Assembly: GCA_014529385.2 (NCBI GenBank)
Contig: CM043945.1
Span: forward strand, 97,198,612-97,256,611
DNA from: Adiantum capillus-veneris
Taxonomy: Eukaryota; Streptophyta; Polypodiopsida; Polypodiales; Pteridaceae
Length of the DNA: 58,000 nt
Direction of reading: 5' to 3'
A model generated the notes under the pieces. That model was not told the DNA's origin, made no database searches, and saw nothing but the letters and a program-made list of their open reading frames with translations. Shown here one piece after another: positions 44,414 to 57,210 of this stretch. A program made the position numbers and the translations under genes. Position 1 is the stretch's first letter; each line of letters opens with the position of its first letter.

Positions 44414-46202
44414 CAATCTTTCACCACCATCTATAGTAGACAAATTAACTGCCTCACTTGGAGATACATCTTCAATGACAAACGGTCCATTTTCCTTTTT
44501 CTTGAATTTGGGAATGTGTTGCTGAAGGGAAAAAACTAAAACTAGGTCCCCTTTTTTGAAGATTTTTGTGACTAGATGTGAATCAAACAATTGTTTTTTC
44601 TTCTGTTTTTGTGCATAGATGTGAGCTACAGGTGTTAGCCTTTGTTCATCAAGCTTCTTTAAATCTTCAAGCCTCTCTGACAATTCATGTTTGGTCCACT
44701 CAAGATCTTTAGCTACCCTTGGTGTTGGCAATAGAAATTCTATCGATAGTATGGCATCATGACCATAAGCAAGGTTAAAGGGTGTAGCATTTAAAGCTGT
44801 TTTGAATGAAACTCTATAAGCGCATAGAGCAGCATGTAGATTCAACTCCCAATCAGTTCGTCCTTGCACTAACCACTTTAGTCAATACCGAGCTAAGAGA
44901 GCTTCAAATAGAAACAAGGTGAGTCTGTTAGAGATTTGGATACTAGGATGAAGCAATACATCGCAAGATGCCTAGAATTAGAAATACCAGTAGAAGAAAT
45001 ATTAGTGTCATTGTTTCTAAAAGGATTGCTAAACAAAGTACTTCATGCTATACTGTACAGCAAGAAGCATACGACCCTAGAAGAGTGTGTATCAGATGCT
45101 TTTGACTTGGGAGACAATTGTGATATTTTCAATGAAGAAGATGTCCCTAAGGATACTCAGAGTAAGAAAACAACATCCACAAAACCAACACAAGTGGGAA
45201 CAACAGTTGCAACACCACTTACAACCATAGAAGACATGCTCAAAAGTATGAATGAAATGATGAATACTATGTAGAAAGAACCTACGTGAGGACCTGGGCA
45301 AGGGATACCTCAACATGGACAACCAATTAGGCCGCAAAAATGGTGTGCTATTGAGGGTAAATGAACAAACCATGAGCACGTCGAGTGCTATTACAGATCA
45401 AAGTACGATGGAAATGTTTAATATGTGCCTATGAGACCACAAGGACAACCCATGTACATATATCAGACTAATATGGCCCCAACACAAAGACCACCGATGG
45501 GTATGGAAAGACCACAACTAGTGTTGGGTCAACAACCTCCATTTCCTAAACATAATGCAATTCCTGTAAAGTACATGCATTCAAAAGGAGTCATATATGA
45601 ACAAGCACTAGTGCATGATACACCTTATGTCAAGCCTAGTCCATCTACAATAATGGTAGAAGGAAAGTGGTATAATTCACATCCACCTTCAATGGAAGAA
45701 CATGTGACTTAGGCTTCACCGGAGCTTACACTAATGTACTTTGTAGCTAATCAAGGTGTTAGACCTCCAATGGTAAGACCCATGATTAAGACAAAGACTA
45801 CAAATTGCCATAATTGTGGTGTAGATGATCATTGGAAAAATGAATGCCCAGAACCTTATAAGAACATTAAGCCAGTGGAATCTTTTTGTACACAAATGTT
45901 TCAAGAAGGGTGGACACTTCGCTGAAGACTGTCCAAAAAATCCGTTAAACAAAGGAAAAGCAATGGTGAATGTAGTCCAAGTGATACCTAGTAGCTCATC
46001 AGAAAGTGAACCTATTGTTCCAATCAAGGTGATCACTAGAGCCCAAGCTAAGAAGAAGAAACATAACTCCTGTGATGAATCAGAGAATACTAAAAATTCC
46101 TTGCAAAAGACCAAGAAAAGAAGACGTCAAAGATATGAGATGAGAAAATAGAAACAAAAGGAGAAAACTGAGGAGAAGGCCAAAAAACTATTCCGGGAAA
46201 AA
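44414..46202 (+). repeat. Array unit 3
   Basis: The integrase part encodes the same 156 residues as unit 4 (C-A-Y-R, G-H-D-A-I-L, A-V-N-L-S). gag has N-E-E-D-V-P and L-E-L-E-I-P. An extra stop comes from CCTACGTGAGG, shared with unit 4. Confidence 0.93.
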
Positions 46203-47991
46203 CAATCTTTCACCACCATCTATAGTAGACAAATTAACTGCCTCACTTGGAGATACATCTTCAATGACAAACGGTCCATTTTCCTTTTTCTTGAATTTGG
46301 GAATGTGTTGCTGAAGGGAAAAAACTAAAACTAGGTCCCCTTTTTTGAAGATTTTTGTGACTAGATGTGAATCAAACAATTGTTTTTTCTTCTGTTTTTG
46401 TGCATAGATGTGAGCTACAGGTGTTAGCCTTTGTTCATCAAGCTTCTTTAAATCTTCAAGCCTCTCTGACAATTCATGTTTGGTCCACTCAAGATCTTTA
46501 GCTACCCTTGGTGTTGGCAATAGAAATTCTATCGATAGTATGGCATCATGACCATAAGCAAGGTTAAAGGGTGTAGCATTTAAAGCTGTTTTGAATGAAA
46601 CTCTATAAGCGCATAGAGCAGCATGTAGATTCAACTCCCAATCAGTTCGTCCTTGCACTAACCACTTTAGTCAATACCGAGCTAAGAGAGCTTCAAATAG
46701 AAACAAGGTGAGTCTGTTAGAGATTTGGATACTAGGATGAAGCAATACATCGCAAGATGCCTAGAGTTAGAAATACCAGTAGAAGAAATATTAGTGTCAT
46801 TGTTTCTAAAAGGATTGCTAAACAAAGTACTTCATGCTATACTGTACAGCAAGAAGCATACGACCCTAGAAGAGTGTGTATCAGATGCTTTTGACTTGGG
46901 AGACAATTGTGATATTTTCAATGAAGAAGATGTCCCTAAGGATACTCAGAGTAAGAAAACAACATCCACAAAACCAACACAAGTGGGAACAACAGTTGCA
47001 ACACCACTTACAACCATAGAAGACATGCTCAAAAGTATGAATGAAATGATGAATACTATGTAGAAAGAACCTACGTGAGGACCTGGGCAAGGGATACCTC
47101 AACATGGACAACCAATTAGGCCGCAAAAATGGTGTGCTATTGAGGGTAAATGAACAAACCATGAGCACGTCGAGTGCTATTACAGATCAAAGTACGATGG
47201 AAATGTTTAATATGTGCCTATGAGACCACAAGGAAAACCCATGTACATATATCAGACTAATATGGCCCCAACACAAAGACCACCGATGGGTATGGAAAGA
47301 CCACAACTAGTGTTGGGTCAACAACCTCCATTTCCTAAACATAATGCAATTCCTGTAAAGTACATGCATTCAAAACGAGTCATATATGAACAAGCACTAG
47401 TGCATGATACACCTTATGTCAAGCCTAGTCCATCTACAATAATGGTAGAAGGAAAGTGGTATAATTCACATCCACCTTCAATGGAAGAACATGTGACTTA
47501 GGCTTCACCGGAGCTTACACTAATGTACTTTGTAGCTAATCAAGGTGTTAGACCTCCAATGGTAAGACCCATGATTAAGACAAAGACTACAAATTGCCAT
47601 AATTGTGGTGTAGATGATCATTGGAAAAATGAATGCCCAGAACCTTATAAGAACATTAAGCCAGTGGAATCTTTTTGTACACAAATGTTTCAAGAAGGGT
47701 GGACACTTCGCTGAAGACTGTCCAAAAAATCCGTTAAACAAAGGAAAAGCAATGGTGAATGTAGTCCAAGTGATACCTAGTAGCTCATCAGAAAGTGAAC
47801 CTATTGTTCCAATCAAGGTGATCACTAGAGCCCAAGATAAGAAGAAGAAACATAACTCCTGTGATGAATCAGAGAATACTAAAAATTCCTTGCAAAAGAC
47901 CAAGAAAAGAAGACGTCAAAGATATGAGATGAGAAAATAGAAACAAAAGGAGAAAACTGAGGAGAAGGCCAAAAAACTATTCCGGGAAAAA
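46203..47991 (+). repeat. Array unit 4
   Basis: Same integrase and N-E-E-D as unit 3. From the middle of gag onward it shares G-K-P-M-Y-I-Y and S-K-R-V-I-Y with unit 5, and A-Q-D-K-K-K-K with unit 8. This is a mosaic pattern. Confidence 0.93.
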
Positions 47992-49780
47992 CAATCTTTC
48001 ACCACCATCTATAGTAGACAACTTAACTGCTTCACTTGGAGATACATCTTCAATGACAAACGGTCCATTTTCCTTTTTCTTGAATTTGGGAATGTGCTGC
48101 TGAAGGGAAAAAACTAAAACTAGGTCCCCTTTTTTGAAGATTTTTGTGACTAGATGTGAATCAAACAATTGTTTTTTCTTTTGTTTTTGTGCATAGATGT
48201 GAGCTACAGGTGTTAGCCTTTGTTCATCAAGCTTGTTTAAATCTTCACGTCTCTCTGACAATTCATGTTTGGTCCATTCAAGATCTTTAGCTACCCTTGG
48301 TGTTGGCAATAGAAATTCTATCGATAGTATGGCATCATGACCATAAGCAAGGTTAAAGGGTGTAGCATTTAAAGCTGTTTTGAATGAAACTCTATAAGCC
48401 CATGGAGCAGCATGTAGATTCATCTCCCAATCAGTTCGTCCTTGCACTAACCACTTTAGTCAATACCGAGCTAAGAGAGCTTCAAATAGAAACAAGGTGA
48501 GTCTGTTAGAGATTTGGATACTAGGATGAAGCAATACATCGCAAGATGCCTAGAGTTAGAAATACCAGTAGAAGAAATATTAGTGTCATTGTTTCTAAAA
48601 GGATTGCTAAACAAAGTACTTCATGCTATACTGTACAGCAAGAAGCATACGACCCTAGAAGAGTGTGTATCAGATGCTTTTGACTTGGGAGACAATTGTG
48701 ATATTTTCAATGAAGGAGATGTCCCTAAGGATACTCAGAGTAAGAAAACAACATCCACAAAACCAACACAAGTGGGAACAACAGTTGCAACACCACTTAC
48801 AACCATAGAAGACATGCTCAAAAGTATGAATGAAATGATGAATACTATGTAGAAAGAACCTATGTGAGGACCTGGGCAAGGGGTACCTCAACATGGACAA
48901 CCAATTAGGCCGCAAAAATGGTGTGCTATTGAGGGTAAATGAACAAACCATGAGCACATCGAGTGCTATTACCGACCAAAGTACGATGGAAATGTTTAAT
49001 ATGTGCCTATGAGACCACAAGGAAAACCCATGTACATATATCAGACTAATATGGCCCCAACACAAAGACCACCGATGGGTATGGAAAGACCAAAACTAGT
49101 GTTGGGTCAACAACCTCCATTTCCTAAACGTAATGCAATTCCTGTAAAGTACATGCATTCAAAACGAGTCATATATGAACAAGCACTAGTGCATGTTACA
49201 CCTTATGTCAAGCCTAGTCCATCTACAATAATGGTAGAAGGAAAGTGGTATAATTCACATCCACCTTCAATGGAAGAACATGTGACTTAGGCTTCTCCAG
49301 AGCTTACACTAATGTACTTTGTAGCTAATCAAGGTGTTAGACCTCCAATGGTAAGACCCATGATTAAGACAAAGACTACAAATTGCCATAATTGTGGTGT
49401 AGATGATCATTGGAAAAATGAATGCCCAGAACCTTATAAGAACATTAAGCCAGTTGAATCTTTTTGTACACAAATGTTTCAAGAAGGGTGGACACTTCGC
49501 TGAAGACTGTCCAAAAAATCCGTTAAACAAAGGAAAAGCAATGGTGAATGTAGTCCAAGTGATACCTAGTAGTTCATCAGAAAGTGAACCTATTGTTCCA
49601 ATCAAGGTGATCACTAGAGCCCAAGCTAAGAAGAAGAAACATAACTCCTGTGATGAATCAGAGAATACTAAAAATTCCTTGCAAAAGACCAAGAAAAGAA
49701 GACGTCAAAGATATGAGATGAGAAAATAGAAACAAAAGGAGAAAATTGAGGAGAAGGCCAAAAAACTATTCCGGGAAAAA
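47992..49780 (+). repeat. Array unit 5
   Basis: The most divergent integrase part (W-E-M-N-L-H-A-A-P-W, E-R-R-E-D-L-N-K). gag reads N-E-G-D and E-R-P-K-L-V, F-P-K-R-N-A-I. It links the unit 3-4 type to the unit 6-8 type (L-N-K-L). Confidence 0.93.
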
Positions 49781-51569
49781 CAATCTTTCACCACCATCTA
49801 TAGTAGACAAATTAACTGCCTCACTTGGAGATACATCTTCAATGACAAACGGTCCATTTTCCTTTTTCTTGAATTTGGGAATGTGTTGCTGAAGGGAAAA
49901 AACTAAAACTAGGTCCCCTTTTTTGAAGATTTTTGTGACTAGATGTGAATCAAACAATTGTTTTTTCTTTTGTTTTTGTGCATAGATGTGAGCTACAGGT
50001 GTTAGCCTTTGTTCATCAAGCTTGTTTAAATCTTCAAGCCTCTCTGACAATTCATGTTTGGTCCACTCAAGATCTTTAGCTACCCTTGGTGTTGGCAATA
50101 GAAATTCTATCGATAGTATGGCATCAAGACCATAAGCAAGGTGAAAGGGTGTAGCATTTAAAGCTGTTTTGAATGAAACTCTATAAGCGCATAGAGCAGC
50201 ATGTAGATTCAACTCCCAATCAGTTCGTCCTTGCACTAACCACTTTAGTCAATACCGAGCTAAGAGAGCTTCAAATAGAAACAAGGTGAGTCTGTTAGAG
50301 ATTTGGATACTAGGATGAAGCAATACATCGCAAGATGCCTAGAATTAGAAATACCAGTAGAAGAAATATTAGTGTCATTGTTTCTAAAAGGATTGCTAAA
50401 CAAAGTACTTCATGCTATACTGTACAGCAAGAAGCATACGACCCTAGAAGAGTGTGTATCAGATGCTTTTGACTTGGGAGACAATTGTGATATTTTCAAT
50501 GAAGGAGATGTCCCTAAGGATACTCAGAGTAAGAAAACAACATCCACAAAACCAACACAAGTGGGAACAACAGTTGCAACACCACTTACAACCATAGAAG
50601 ACATGCTCAAAAGTATGAATGAAATGATGAATACTATGTAGAAAGAACCTATGAGAGGACCTGGGCAAGGGATACCTCAACATGGACAACCAATTAGGTC
50701 GCAAAAATGGTGTGCTATTGAGGGTAAATGAACAAACCATGAGCACATCGAGTGCTATTACCGACCAAAGTACGATGGAAATGTTTAATATGTGCCTATG
50801 AGACCACAAGGACAACCCATGTACATATATCAGACTAATATGGCCCCAACACAAAGACCACCGATGGGTATGGAAAGACCACAACTAGTGTTGGGTCAAC
50901 AACCTCCATTTCCTAAACGTAATGCAATTCTTGTAAAGTACATGCATTCAAAAGGAGTCATATATGAACAAGCACTAGTGCATGTTACACCTTATGTCAA
51001 GCCTAGTCCATCTACAATAATGGTAGAAGGAAAGTGGTATAACTCACATCCATCTTCAATGGAAGAACATGTGACTTAGGCTTCTCCAGAGCTTACACTA
51101 ATGTACTTTGTAGCTAATCAAGGTGTTAGACCTCCAATGCTAAGACACATGATTAAGACAACGACTACAAAATACCATAATTGTGGTGTAGATGATCATT
51201 GGAAAAATGAATGCCCAGAACCTTATAAGAACATTAAGCCAGTGGAATCTTTTTGTACACAAATGTTTCAAGAAGGGTGGACACTTCGCTGAAGACTGTC
51301 CAAAAAATCCGTTAAACAAAGGAAAAGCAATGGTGAATGTAGTCCAAGTGATACCTAGTAGCTCATCAGAAAGTGAACCTATTGTTCCAAGCAAGGTGAT
51401 CACTAGAGCCCAAGCTAAGAAGAAGAAACATAACTCCTGTGATGAATCAGAGAATACTAAAAATTCCTTGCAAAAGACCAAGAAAAGAAGACGTCAAAGA
51501 TATGAGATGAGAAAATAGAAACAAAAGGAGAAAACTGAGGAGAAGGCCAAAAAACTATTCCGGGAAAAA
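49781..51569 (+). repeat. Array unit 6
   Basis: Integrase P-F-H-L-A-Y-G-L-D and L-N-K-L. In gag the first knuckle Cys is Tyr (K-Y-H-N-C-G-V), with P-P-M-L-R-H-M-I nearby. Unit 7 has the same changes. Confidence 0.93.
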
Positions 51570-53358
51570 CAATCTTTCACCACCATCTATAGTAGACAAC
51601 TTAACTGCTTCACTTGGAGATACATCTTCAATGACAAACGGTCCATTTTCCTTTTTCTTGAATTTGGGAATGTGTTGCTGAAGGGAAAAAACTAAAACTA
51701 GGTCCCCTTTTTTGAAGATTTTTGTGACTAGATGTGAATCAAACAATTGTTTTTTCTTTTGTTTTTGTGCATAGATGTGAGCTACAGGTGTTAGCCTTTG
51801 TTCATCAAGCTTGTTTAAATCTTCAAGCCTCTCTGACAATTCATGTTTGGTCCACTCAAGATCTTTAGCTACCCTTGGTGTTGGCAATAGAAATTCTATC
51901 GATAGTATGGCATCAAGACCATAAGCAAGGTGAAAGGGTGTAGCATTTAAAGCTGTTTTGAATGAAACTCTATAAGCGCATAGAGCAGCATGTAGATTCA
52001 ACTCCCAATCAGTTCGTCCTTGCACTAACCACTTTAGTCAATACCGAGCTAAGAGAGCTTCAAATAGAAACAAGGTGAGTCTGTTAGAGATTTGGATACT
52101 AGGATGAAGCAATACATCGCAAGATGCCTAGAATTAGAAATACCAGTAGAAGAAATATTAGTGTCATTGTTTCTAAAAGGATTGCTAAACAAAGTACTTC
52201 ATGCTATACTGTACAGCAAGAAGCATACGACCCTAGAAGAGTGTGTATCAGATGCTTTTGACTTGGGAGACAATTGTGATATTTTCAATGAAGGAGATGT
52301 CCCTAAGGATACTCAGAGTAAGAAAACAACATCCACAAAACCAACACAAGTGGGAACAACAGTTGCAACACCACTTACAACCATAGAAGACATGCTCAAA
52401 AGTATGAATGAAATGATGAATACTATGTAGAAAGAACCTATGAGAGGACCTGGGCAAGGGATACCTCAACATGGACAACCAATTAGGTCGCAAAAATGGT
52501 GTGCTATTGAGGGTAAATGAACAAACCATGAGCACATCGAGTGCTATTACCGACCAAAGTACGATGGAAATGTTTAATATGTGCCTATGAGACCACAAGG
52601 ACAACCCATGTACATATATCAGACTAATATGGCCCCAACACAAAGACCACCGATGGGTATGGAAAGACCACAACTAGTGTTGGGTCAACAACCTCCATTT
52701 CCTAAACGTAATGCAATTCTTGTAAAGTACATGCATTCAAAAGGAGTCATATATGAACAAGCACTAGTGCATGTTACACCTTATGTCAAGCCTAGTCCAT
52801 CTACAATAATGGTAGAAGGAAAGTGGTATAACTCACATCCATCTTCAATGGAAGAACATGTGACTTAGGCTTCTCCAGAGCTTACACTAATGTACTTTGT
52901 AGCTAATCAAGGTGTTAGACCTCCAATGCTAAGACACATGATTAAGACAACGACTACAAAATACCATAATTGTGGTGTAGATGATCATTGGAAAAATGAA
53001 TGCCCAGAACCTTATAAGAACATTAAGCCAGTGGAATCTTTTTGTACACAAATGTTTCAAGAAGGGTGGACACTTCGCTGAAGACTGTCCAAAAAATCCG
53101 TTAAACAAAGGAAAAGCAATGGTGAATGTAGTCCAAGTGATACCTAGTAGCTCATCAGAAAGTGAACCTATTGTTCCAAGCAAGGTGATCACTAGAGCCC
53201 AAGCTAAGAAGAAGAAACATAACTCCTGTGATGAATCAGAGAATACTAAAAATTCCTTGCAAAAGACCAAGAAAAGAAGACGTCAAAGATATGAGATGAG
53301 AAAATAGAAACAAAAGGAGAAAACTGAGGAGAAGGCCAAAAAACTATTCCGGGAAAAA
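51570..53358 (+). repeat. Array unit 7
   Basis: Almost the same as unit 6 through gag, including the lost knuckle Cys; the integrase end differs (A-V-K-L-S in place of A-V-N-L-S). It is the most recent copy by similarity. Confidence 0.93.
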
Positions 53359-55146
53359 CAATCTTTCACCACCATCTATAGTAGACAACTTAACTGCTTC
53401 ACTTGGAGATACATCTTCAATGACAAACGGTCCATTTTCCTTTTTCTTGAATTTGGGAATGTGTTGCTGAAGGGAAAAAACTAAAACTAGGTCCCCTTTT
53501 TTGAAGATTTTTGTGACTAGATGTGAATCAAACAATTGTTTTTTCTTTTGTTTTTGTGCATAGATGTGAGCTACAGGTGTTAGCCTTTGTTCATCAAGCT
53601 TGTTTAAATCTTCAAGCCTCTCTGACAATTCATGTTTGGTCCACTCAAGATCTTTAGCTACCCTTGGTGTTGGCAATAGAAATTCTATCGATAGTATGGC
53701 ATCAAGACCATAAGCAAGGTGAAAGGGTGTAGCATTTAAAGCTGTTTTGAATGAAACTCTATAAGCGCATAGAGCAGCATGTAGATTCAACTCCCAATCA
53801 GTTCGTCCTTGCACTAACCACTTTAGTCAATACCGAGCTAAGAGAGCTTCAAATAGAAACAAGGTGAGTCTGTTAGAGATTTGGATACTAGGATGAAGCA
53901 ATACATCGCAAGATGCCTAGAATTAGAAATACCAGTAGAAGAAATATTAGTGTCATTGTTTCTAAAAGGATTGCTAAACAAAGTACTTCATGCTATACTG
54001 TACAGCAAGAAGCATACGACCCTAGAAGAGTGTGTATCAATTGCTTTTGACTTGGGAGACAATTGTGATATTTTCAATGAAGGAGATGTCCCTAAGGATA
54101 CTCAGAGTAAGAAAACAACATCCACAAAACCAACACAAGTGGGAACAACAGTTGCAACACCACTTACAACCATAGAAGACATGCTCAAAAGTATGAATGA
54201 AATGATGAATACTATGTAGAAAGAACCTATGTGAGGACCTGGGCAAGGGATACCTCAACATGGACAACCAATTAGGCCGCAAAAATGGTGTGCTATTGAG
54301 GGTAAATGAACAAACCATGAGCACATCGAGTGCTATTACCGACCAAAGTACGATGGAAATGTTTAATATGTGCCTATGAGACCACAAGGACAACCCATGT
54401 ACATATATCAGACTAATATGGCCCCAACACAAAGACCACCGATGGGTATGGAAAGACCACAACTAGTGTTGGGTCAACAACCTCCATTTCCTAAACATAA
54501 TGAAATTCCTGTAAAGTACATGCATTCAAAAGGAGTCATATATGAACAAGCACTAGTGCATGTTACACCTTATGTCAAGCCTAGTCCATCTACAATAATG
54601 GTAGAAGGAAAGTGGTATAATTCACATTCAACTAAATGGAAGAACATGTGACTTAGGCTTCACCAGAGATTACACTAATGTACTTTGTAGCTAATCAAGG
54701 TGTTAGACCTCCAATGGTAAGACCCATGATTAAGACAAAGACTACAAATTGCCATAATTGTGGTGTAGATGATCATTGGAAAAATGAATGCCCAGAACCT
54801 TATAAGAACATTAGGCCAGTTGAATCTTTTTGTACACAAATGTTTCAAGAAGGGTGGACACTTCGCTGAAGACTGTCCAAAAAATCCGTTAAACAAAGGA
54901 AAAGCAATGGTGAATGTAGTCCAAGTGATACCTAGTAGCTCATCAGAAAGTGAACCTATTGTTCCAATCAAGGTGATCACTAGAGCCCAAGATAAGAAGA
55001 AGAAACATAACTCCTGTGATGAATCAGAGAATACTAAAAATTCCTTGCAAAAGACCAAGAAAAGAAGACGTCAAAGATATGAGATGAGAAAATAGAAACA
55101 AAAGGAGAAAATTGAGGAGAAGGCCAAAAAACTATTTCGGGAAAAA
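53359..55146 (+). repeat. Array unit 8, joined to the parental element
   Basis: The integrase part matches unit 7. gag has private changes C-V-S-I-A-F and a local frameshift (N-S-H-S-T-K-W), plus A-Q-D-K-K-K-K as in unit 4. Instead of CAATCTTTCACC the sequence goes on as GTGAAAGAAACTGG into the gag tail, so this unit keeps the original gag/pol junction. Confidence 0.93.
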
Positions 55147-55631
55147 GTGAAAGAAACTGGGAGTGAAATCAAGGAAACCACAATAAAATCTGGAGGATCG
55201 ATTTTAGTAGACAAAATTTTGAGCCAATCAATGCAACCTTGGAAGCTTTCCAAGCGGGACTTAAACCAGGCCAGAATATGGAAAACAAATGAAAAAACTA
55301 TCCTTCTCCAGATATGGAAGCAGCTAAGCTTGAAGCTTATCAAAATTTGGTAAGAATTACTCAAGAAATGCTGGAAAAACAAAAACCCAAGCTTGAGAGT
55401 ATAGGAAAACCCTAGGAGCTTGTGGTAGAAACCAATAAAGAGAAACCCAAAGTGGTGGTAGAACCCCACCTTGAAACTAAAGAGCCAGAACTCATAGTGC
55501 CGGACAGTGAAGATTCTGTAGATGGAATTCCGTTTGTGGAGGAAGACTGGCCAGGACATTTATGGAAAAAAGTGAGAGAGATTAATGATGGGAGCATAAC
55601 TTTAAAATCAGCTCCTATAGAGGAAGTCTAG
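55147..55631 (+). pseudogene. gag tail and gag-pol linker
   Basis: Two pieces in different frames. The first continues the Lys-rich gag end (K-V-K-E-T-G-S-E-I-K-E). The second, 55422-55631, is acidic with P-E-L-I-V-P-D-S-E-D-S and D-W-P-G-H-L-W-K-K. Such charged linkers lie between gag and protease in related plant elements. A stop ends it at 55629. Confidence 0.65.
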
Positions 55632-55813
55632 TTAGACAATTTACCTCGTGATATGGGGATTGCGATCTAGAAGCATCAGGAATGTCTAAACCATTGACTC
55701 TAAAAACACTACCCTCTTACTTAGGAGACAAAGAAGATGAGTCCGTAACGTGAAAAACCACTGAGGTAAAGAGAGCAGAACAGACCCTAGAGATAGAGAA
55801 CATCCATTCAATC

Positions 55814-56544
55814 ATGTCAACACCCATTCAATGTACTCTTACCTTGGGAGAACTACTATTGAAAATCAAATCATATTTATGGAATGATTTACAAAAAACT
55901 CTAGAGAAAGTGGGGCTAACAGGGCTAATCATAAAAAAATTGGGTAAATTGAAATATGAATTAGATAACAAGGAGATTAGATCCGTCCCTATGAACAAAG
56001 TCGAAGAATACGGCGAGGGGGAAGAAGGAAACGCAACCCTTCCGGTGAGTTATAATGATGTAGAAACCATGGCAATAATGGATAGTGGGGCTAGCATAGC
56101 CATAGCCACAAAAGCAGTATGGGAATCATGGGGAAAACCGACCATTAGACAAACTTGAATGGAATTACAATTGGCGGATGGACACATACAAAAACCCCTA
56201 GGACTGCTTGAAAAAGTGATAGTTAGTTCTTGTGGAATTGATTATCAATATACTTTTGCAATAGTGGAATTTGGAAAGAAACTTAAAAATGAAATCATCT
56301 TGGGAAGGCCATTCATGCGGCAAGTACAGCTCATTCAAGATTGGGAAACAATTATCTGTACTTGAAGCAAGTGGAATCAATCACAAGGGTTAATTTGAAA
56401 GATCACACTTACAGAGATGTAATGAAAACACCCATTCAAGAATTTGACTCAGTCTCTTCATCTGAATCAAAGCTTCCATCTTGGTTAAACAAAGAAACAC
56501 CTATTTGGATGTGTGGAGCCTCAGAAAACGAGAGTTTAAAATGA
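55814..56544 (+). pseudogene. gypsy protease
   Basis: The aspartic protease motif A-I-M-D-S-G-A-S-I lies at about 56072-56098 and is intact. After a TGA at 56156-56158, apparently from CGA, the frame continues with M-E-L-Q-L-A-D-G-H and the closing I-I-L-G-R-P-F at about 56298-56320. The enzyme would process the polyprotein. The single stop and a frame change after 56365 inactivate it. Confidence 0.85.
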
Positions 56545-57210
56545 GAAAAATGTATAGAAAGGGATTGCACAGATGAAGCATATATACTTGAACCCTTTTC
56601 AGAGAATTTTTTAAATCCATTTGAATGGACTCAAATTTTGGCAACAATCAATGTGTGTGTGAATACGTCTATGCCTACTCAAATTTGCAATGCGGATGGT
56701 TATGACATAATTCCCATACAAATGATCTCAACCCTTCAAATTGAAGATGAAGTTCAAGAACCCAAGGCCTTATTGAAAGCTCAACAAGTCTTTTTAGACC
56801 TCTATTATGATGCTACTAATGAGTTTGAAGAATATTCAGCTACATCCGATGATTATAGATAAAAAAAAGAACATGTGAGAGCCAAACTACTCCTAAAAGG
56901 AGGAGAGGAAAAGTTTTTTGACTCTCCAAACCAGAAACCAAGAAGACAGAAATGGTATAGAAGGAAAAGTGAAACAAAAACCTTGAAATTTAGACCTATA
57001 CCATTGGTTTCTAGCAGAACACACTTTCTAATGCAAATAGATGCACATGATTGTGTCAAAGACAAATCCACGGGCAGATATCCTTAAAACAATAAGCAAG
57101 GAACATAAAAAATATGAAGAAAAATGAGAAAGGAAAATCAGTCAAAACCTAAGCACCCAGATGACAAATCATCCATGACACGGGTTGAACAAAAGAAAAA
57201 ATATTAAGAA
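56545..57210 (+). pseudogene. Protease-RT linker
   Basis: Acidic pieces (56638-56862, E-V-Q-E-P-K-A-L-L) and a basic piece (56875-57087, P-R-R-Q-K-W-Y-R-R-K) in different frames. They are the poorly conserved spacer before RT, not separate genes. Confidence 0.5.

Larger units (their letters stand above)
40838..55146. repeat. Eight-unit tandem array, 1789-bp period
   Basis: Units start at CAATCTTTCACCACCATCTA at 40838, 42625, 44414, 46203, 47992, 49781, 51570 and 53359. The first unit is 1787 bases, the others 1789 (the last about 1788). Each has an antisense gypsy integrase C-terminal fragment followed by a sense gag fragment. Substitutions are few, so units are nearly identical. The left edge joins the LINE; the right edge runs into gag and pol of a gypsy element. 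It is therefore an amplified, rearranged part of one retroelement locus, not a conventional satellite. Confidence 0.95.

Noticed and set aside
40838-55146. A new protein-coding gene cluster or CRISPR-like array
   Set aside because: Unit contents are clearly gag and integrase; the units are far too long and have no spacers.
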